Shown here one piece after another: positions 6,072 to 7,463 of a DNA stretch of 7,463 nucleotides. Location of the stretch: assembly GCF_039594555.1 (NCBI RefSeq), contig NZ_JBCNNF010000343.1, positions 1 through 7,463 on the forward strand, read 5' to 3'. Origin of the DNA: Inquilinus sp039594555 (GTDB lineage Bacteria; Pseudomonadota; Alphaproteobacteria; DSM-16000; Inquilinaceae). The first letter of the stretch is position 1, and every line of letters begins with the position of its first letter. The notes under the pieces are model-generated. The model had not been told where the DNA came from, searched no databases, and saw nothing but the letters and a program-made list of their open reading frames with translations. A program made the position numbers and the translations under genes.

Positions 6072-6166
6072 TCAGCCGATCGTCATCAGGCCGGCATTGC
6101 CGCCCCCGCCACGGTGTTGTTGCTGACCGACCGCTCCAGCACCCGCCATTCCATCGCGTGGCCGGC
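6072..6166 (-). pseudogene. Frameshifted remnant of the putA 3' end
   Basis: These 95 bases align with the last 96 bases of putA (6829-6924), keeping the TGA stop and the sequence for the terminal LMTIG. About 10 bases differ, and one base is missing within the GC-rich run that encodes the Ala-Ala-Ala-Gly stretch (frame lost at about 6101-6110). Homology stops abruptly at 6167, 12 bp after the stop codon of copy 2, which marks the duplication junction. The fragment has no start codon, is out of frame, and encodes nothing useful; it is a footprint of the duplication. Confidence 0.85.
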
Positions 6167-6178
6167 CCAGCTCAGGGA

Positions 6179-6646
6179 TCAGCTCTTCAGGCGGGCGTTG
6201 CACTGGCTGTAATAGCCGCCGCCGGTCTGGATCCAGCGCAGGCCGCCATTGCTGTTCGTCGTCTTGTTGAGGTTGTACTGGTCGCGGCAGGTGTGCATCC
6301 GCGCCCTGGCCGGAGGTTCGGCCGCGTATTTGGGCGACACGACCGGCGGGAAGACCGCATCGCCGGCCGCCGCCGGCACCGCCGGGGCAGCGGCGGGCTT
6401 GGCGGCCACGACAGGCGCCGGCGACTGGCCGGCCGGAGCCGCAGCCGGGGCGGCATCGGCACCGCATTCGGCCTTGCGGAAGTCGCTCCACGTCATGCCG
6501 GCGAGTTTGCCCGCGGCCTGCGCCGCCTGATACCTGGCGCTGCACTCCTGCATGGTTGCGGCCCGGGCCGGTGACGCCGCCGCGAACACCGCGCCGGTCG
6601 CCAGAATCAACGCACTCACACTGTTCCGGATTGTCTGGTTGATCAT
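6179..6646 (-). CDS. Small secreted protein with two Cys/Trp modules, copy 2 (unknown function)
   Basis: This 155-residue protein is the paralogue next to putA. The signal peptide (1-29) ends ASPARA. The modules are Cys35-Cys61 (TMQECSARYQ...MTWSDFRKAEC) and Cys120-Cys149 (HTCRDQYNL...GGLRWIQTGGGYYSQC). The two modules are nearly the same as in copy 1, while the Ala/Pro linker (62-96) is different and four residues shorter, as expected for a flexible spacer. The start at 6646 is preferred over the ATG at 6652 because GGGGAAG abuts the latter and lies six bases before the former. It lies 182 bp after the putA stop on the same strand, with an AT-rich patch and hairpin between, so it probably has its own promoter. 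Being beside the intact putA, it occupies the presumed ancestral position. Confidence 0.82.
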   Translation of the reverse strand: MINQTIRNSVSALILATGAVFAAASPARAATMQECSARYQAAQAAGKLAGMTWSDFRKAECGADAAPAAAPAGQSPAPVVAAKPAAAPAVPAAAGDAVFPPVVSPKYAAEPPARARMHTCRDQYNLNKTTNSNGGLRWIQTGGGYYSQCNARLKS

Positions 6647-6828
6647 CGGCATCTTCCCCACAAGCGAGAATCGCTCCGATTGAGCAGCGGCAGCGCCCAC
6701 GAGCAGGCGCGTGCCGATGCCCATCTTAGCAAATTTCGCTATTATGGGTTGCCTAAAATAGCTGATCTCTATTTTTATTAGCCGATATGTCGGGTCGGCA
6801 AACCGGCCGGCCATATCGCCGGCCGCGG
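6647..6828 (-). promoter_or_regulatory. AT-rich leader between putA and copy 2
   Basis: Bases 6723-6782 are clearly AT-richer than the flanks and contain CATAAT on the minus strand (6746-6741), a five-of-six match to a -10 box, though no good -35 lies at the right distance. The part next to the gene (6647-6730) is shared with the leader of copy 1. The position suggests a separate promoter for copy 2. Confidence 0.35.
6783..6818 (-). terminator. Hairpin just after the putA stop
   Basis: CGATATG (6783-6789) and CATATCG (6812-6818) form a seven-base outer stem, and GGTCGG/CCGGCC (6793-6798 and 6803-6808, one G-U pair) an inner stem with a 4-nt loop. It begins 10 bp after the putA stop codon. 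The bases that follow in the putA direction are A-rich rather than T-rich, so it is not a textbook intrinsic terminator. Confidence 0.35.
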
Positions 6829-7463
6829 TCACCCGATCGTCATCAGGCTGGCATTGCCGCCCGCCGCCGCCGTGTTGTTGCTGACCGACCGCTCCAGCAC
6901 CAGCCATTCCAGCGCGTAGCCGGCGCGGCCCTCGGCCAGGTCGTCGCGGGTCACGCCCTGCACCGGCACCAGCGGGCCCGGCCGGGCGGCGACCGCCTGG
7001 TTGACCGCGTGCAGCGCGTCGCCGTCGCCCTCGAACAGCACCGCATCGGCCGGCGCCGCGGCCCAGTCATCGGCGCGGGACAGGAGCGGCTTCAGCGAGG
7101 CCGGCACCGCGCCGAGAAGGGCGTCGGCGACCTCCTTCGGGGCCGACAGCACCGCGGTGTTGCCGGTGGCCAGCGCCGCGCCGATCTGCAGCGCCGCACC
7201 GGTCGCGGTCTGGGCCAGGCACAGCACCGTGCCGCGCGGCTCGACGCTGTAGCTGTTCTTCTCGCCCACCGGGCCCGGCAGCTCCAGGGTCACGCCGATC
7301 GGGCTCAGCGCCTCGTAGCCGGCGACGCGGTCGGCTTCCGCCGCCCGGCCGGCCTTGCGCAGGGCGGCCGCCCAGTCGCGCAGCGGCTGGAAGCGCTTCT
7401 CCGCCCCGGCGCCGGAATCGGGCGCCACCGGCCCGGCTTCCGGCCGGACCGAGAGCAGGCGGT
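6829..7463 (-). CDS. putA: Bifunctional proline dehydrogenase / P5C dehydrogenase PutA, C-terminal part
   Basis: This is the last 210 residues of PutA, which oxidises proline to glutamate at the membrane through FAD-dependent proline dehydrogenase and NAD-dependent P5C dehydrogenase domains; the frame is open to the window edge, so the 5' part lies outside. Recognisable pieces are LPGPVGEKNSYSVEPRGTVL, the ALATGNTAVL segment, LVPVQGV, and the diagnostic end ERSVSNNTAAAGGNASLMTIG, nearly the same as the E. coli PutA terminus. This terminal block is the conserved C-terminal motif of long PutAs, which lies over the dehydrogenase part and helps close the substrate channel. The catalytic residues of both enzymes are upstream and cannot be checked. 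Whether an N-terminal DNA-binding domain (trifunctional PutA) exists cannot be seen. A GTG at 7428 is internal, not a start. Confidence 0.94.
   Translation of the reverse strand, partial: RLLSVRPEAGPVAPDSGAGAEKRFQPLRDWAAALRKAGRAAEADRVAGYEALSPIGVTLELPGPVGEKNSYSVEPRGTVLCLAQTATGAALQIGAALATGNTAVLSAPKEVADALLGAVPASLKPLLSRADDWAAAPADAVLFEGDGDALHAVNQAVAARPGPLVPVQGVTRDDLAEGRAGYALEWLVLERSVSNNTAAAGGNASLMTIG

Larger units (their letters stand above)
5402..6166 (-). repeat. Tandem segmental duplication, distal unit (putA 3' remnant + leader + copy 1)
   Basis: In transcription order this unit contains a putA 3' remnant (6166-6072), 190 bp of leader and the small secreted gene. The neighbouring unit (6924-6179) has the same order with intact putA end, 182 bp and the paralogue. 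The best-conserved part is 54 identical bases at 5417-5470 and 6194-6247. The offset between units is 757 bp at the putA stop and 777 bp near the 3' ends of the small genes, the difference coming from indels in the leader and linker. Confidence 0.8.
6179..6924 (-). repeat. Tandem segmental duplication, proximal unit (putA 3' end + leader + copy 2)
   Basis: This is the partner of the unit at 5402-6166: the intact last 96 bases of putA (6829-6924), a 182-bp leader and copy 2 of the small secreted gene. Because it keeps the full putA, it is the more likely parental copy. The units adjoin with 12 bp (6167-6178) between the copy 2 stop codon and the remnant. Confidence 0.8.

Noticed and set aside
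6647..6907. Upstream extension of the copy 2 frame to 6907
   Set aside because: The added part reads through the putA 3' end out of frame and through the leader; the signal peptide begins at 6646.
6829..7428. A separate 199-residue gene starting at the GTG at 7428
   Set aside because: The frame continues without a stop to the window edge and encodes typical PutA sequence, so it is the 3' part of putA.

Overview
The window is GC-rich (third-position GC bias throughout the genes) and reads like a chromosomal segment of an alphaproteobacterium, probably of the Rhodospirillales type. This is an inference from codon use, the long-PutA C-terminus, the serralysin-type RTX C-terminus and the small Cys/Trp secreted proteins; no rRNA or other phylogenetic marker is present. 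I see no tRNA, rRNA, CRISPR array or insertion sequence.

Layout. An M3-family dipeptidyl carboxypeptidase (dcp) runs leftward from about 2090 to 24. A 22% GC island (2195-2284) lies between it and a divergently read gene (2385-3428, + strand) for a calcium-binding RTX protein with a serralysin-like C-terminal secretion domain. That gene ends 16 bp from the stop of a leftward YeeE/YedE-family membrane protein (3445-4686), a likely sulfur-compound permease. The permease has its own promoter-like hexamers and a perfect 19-bp dyad at the predicted transcript start. Upstream of it lie a pair of inverted REP-like palindromes (4831-4905) and a YidB/DUF937 gene (4951-5310).

The right third is the most informative part. 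The 3' end of putA (6829 to the window edge) is followed, in transcription order, by a small secreted protein gene (6179-6646), a 95-bp frameshifted remnant of the putA 3' end (6072-6166), and a paralogue of the same small gene (5402-5881). Stop-to-start spacing (182 and 190 bp), leader sequence and coding sequence match between the two units. I read this as a tandem duplication of a segment carrying [putA 3' end + leader + small gene]. The two encoded proteins (159 and 155 aa) have a signal peptide and two cysteine-bracketed modules joined by an Ala/Pro linker. The two modules share spacing (Cys, Tyr at +4, Trp at +18, closing Cys), which suggests an older internal duplication.

Functionally the window is a mixture: peptide and proline catabolism (Dcp, PutA), envelope or secreted proteins (RTX, the small pair), sulfur uptake (YeeE/YedE) and YidB of unknown role. 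I see no single operon joining them and no clear defence, CRISPR or phage system.
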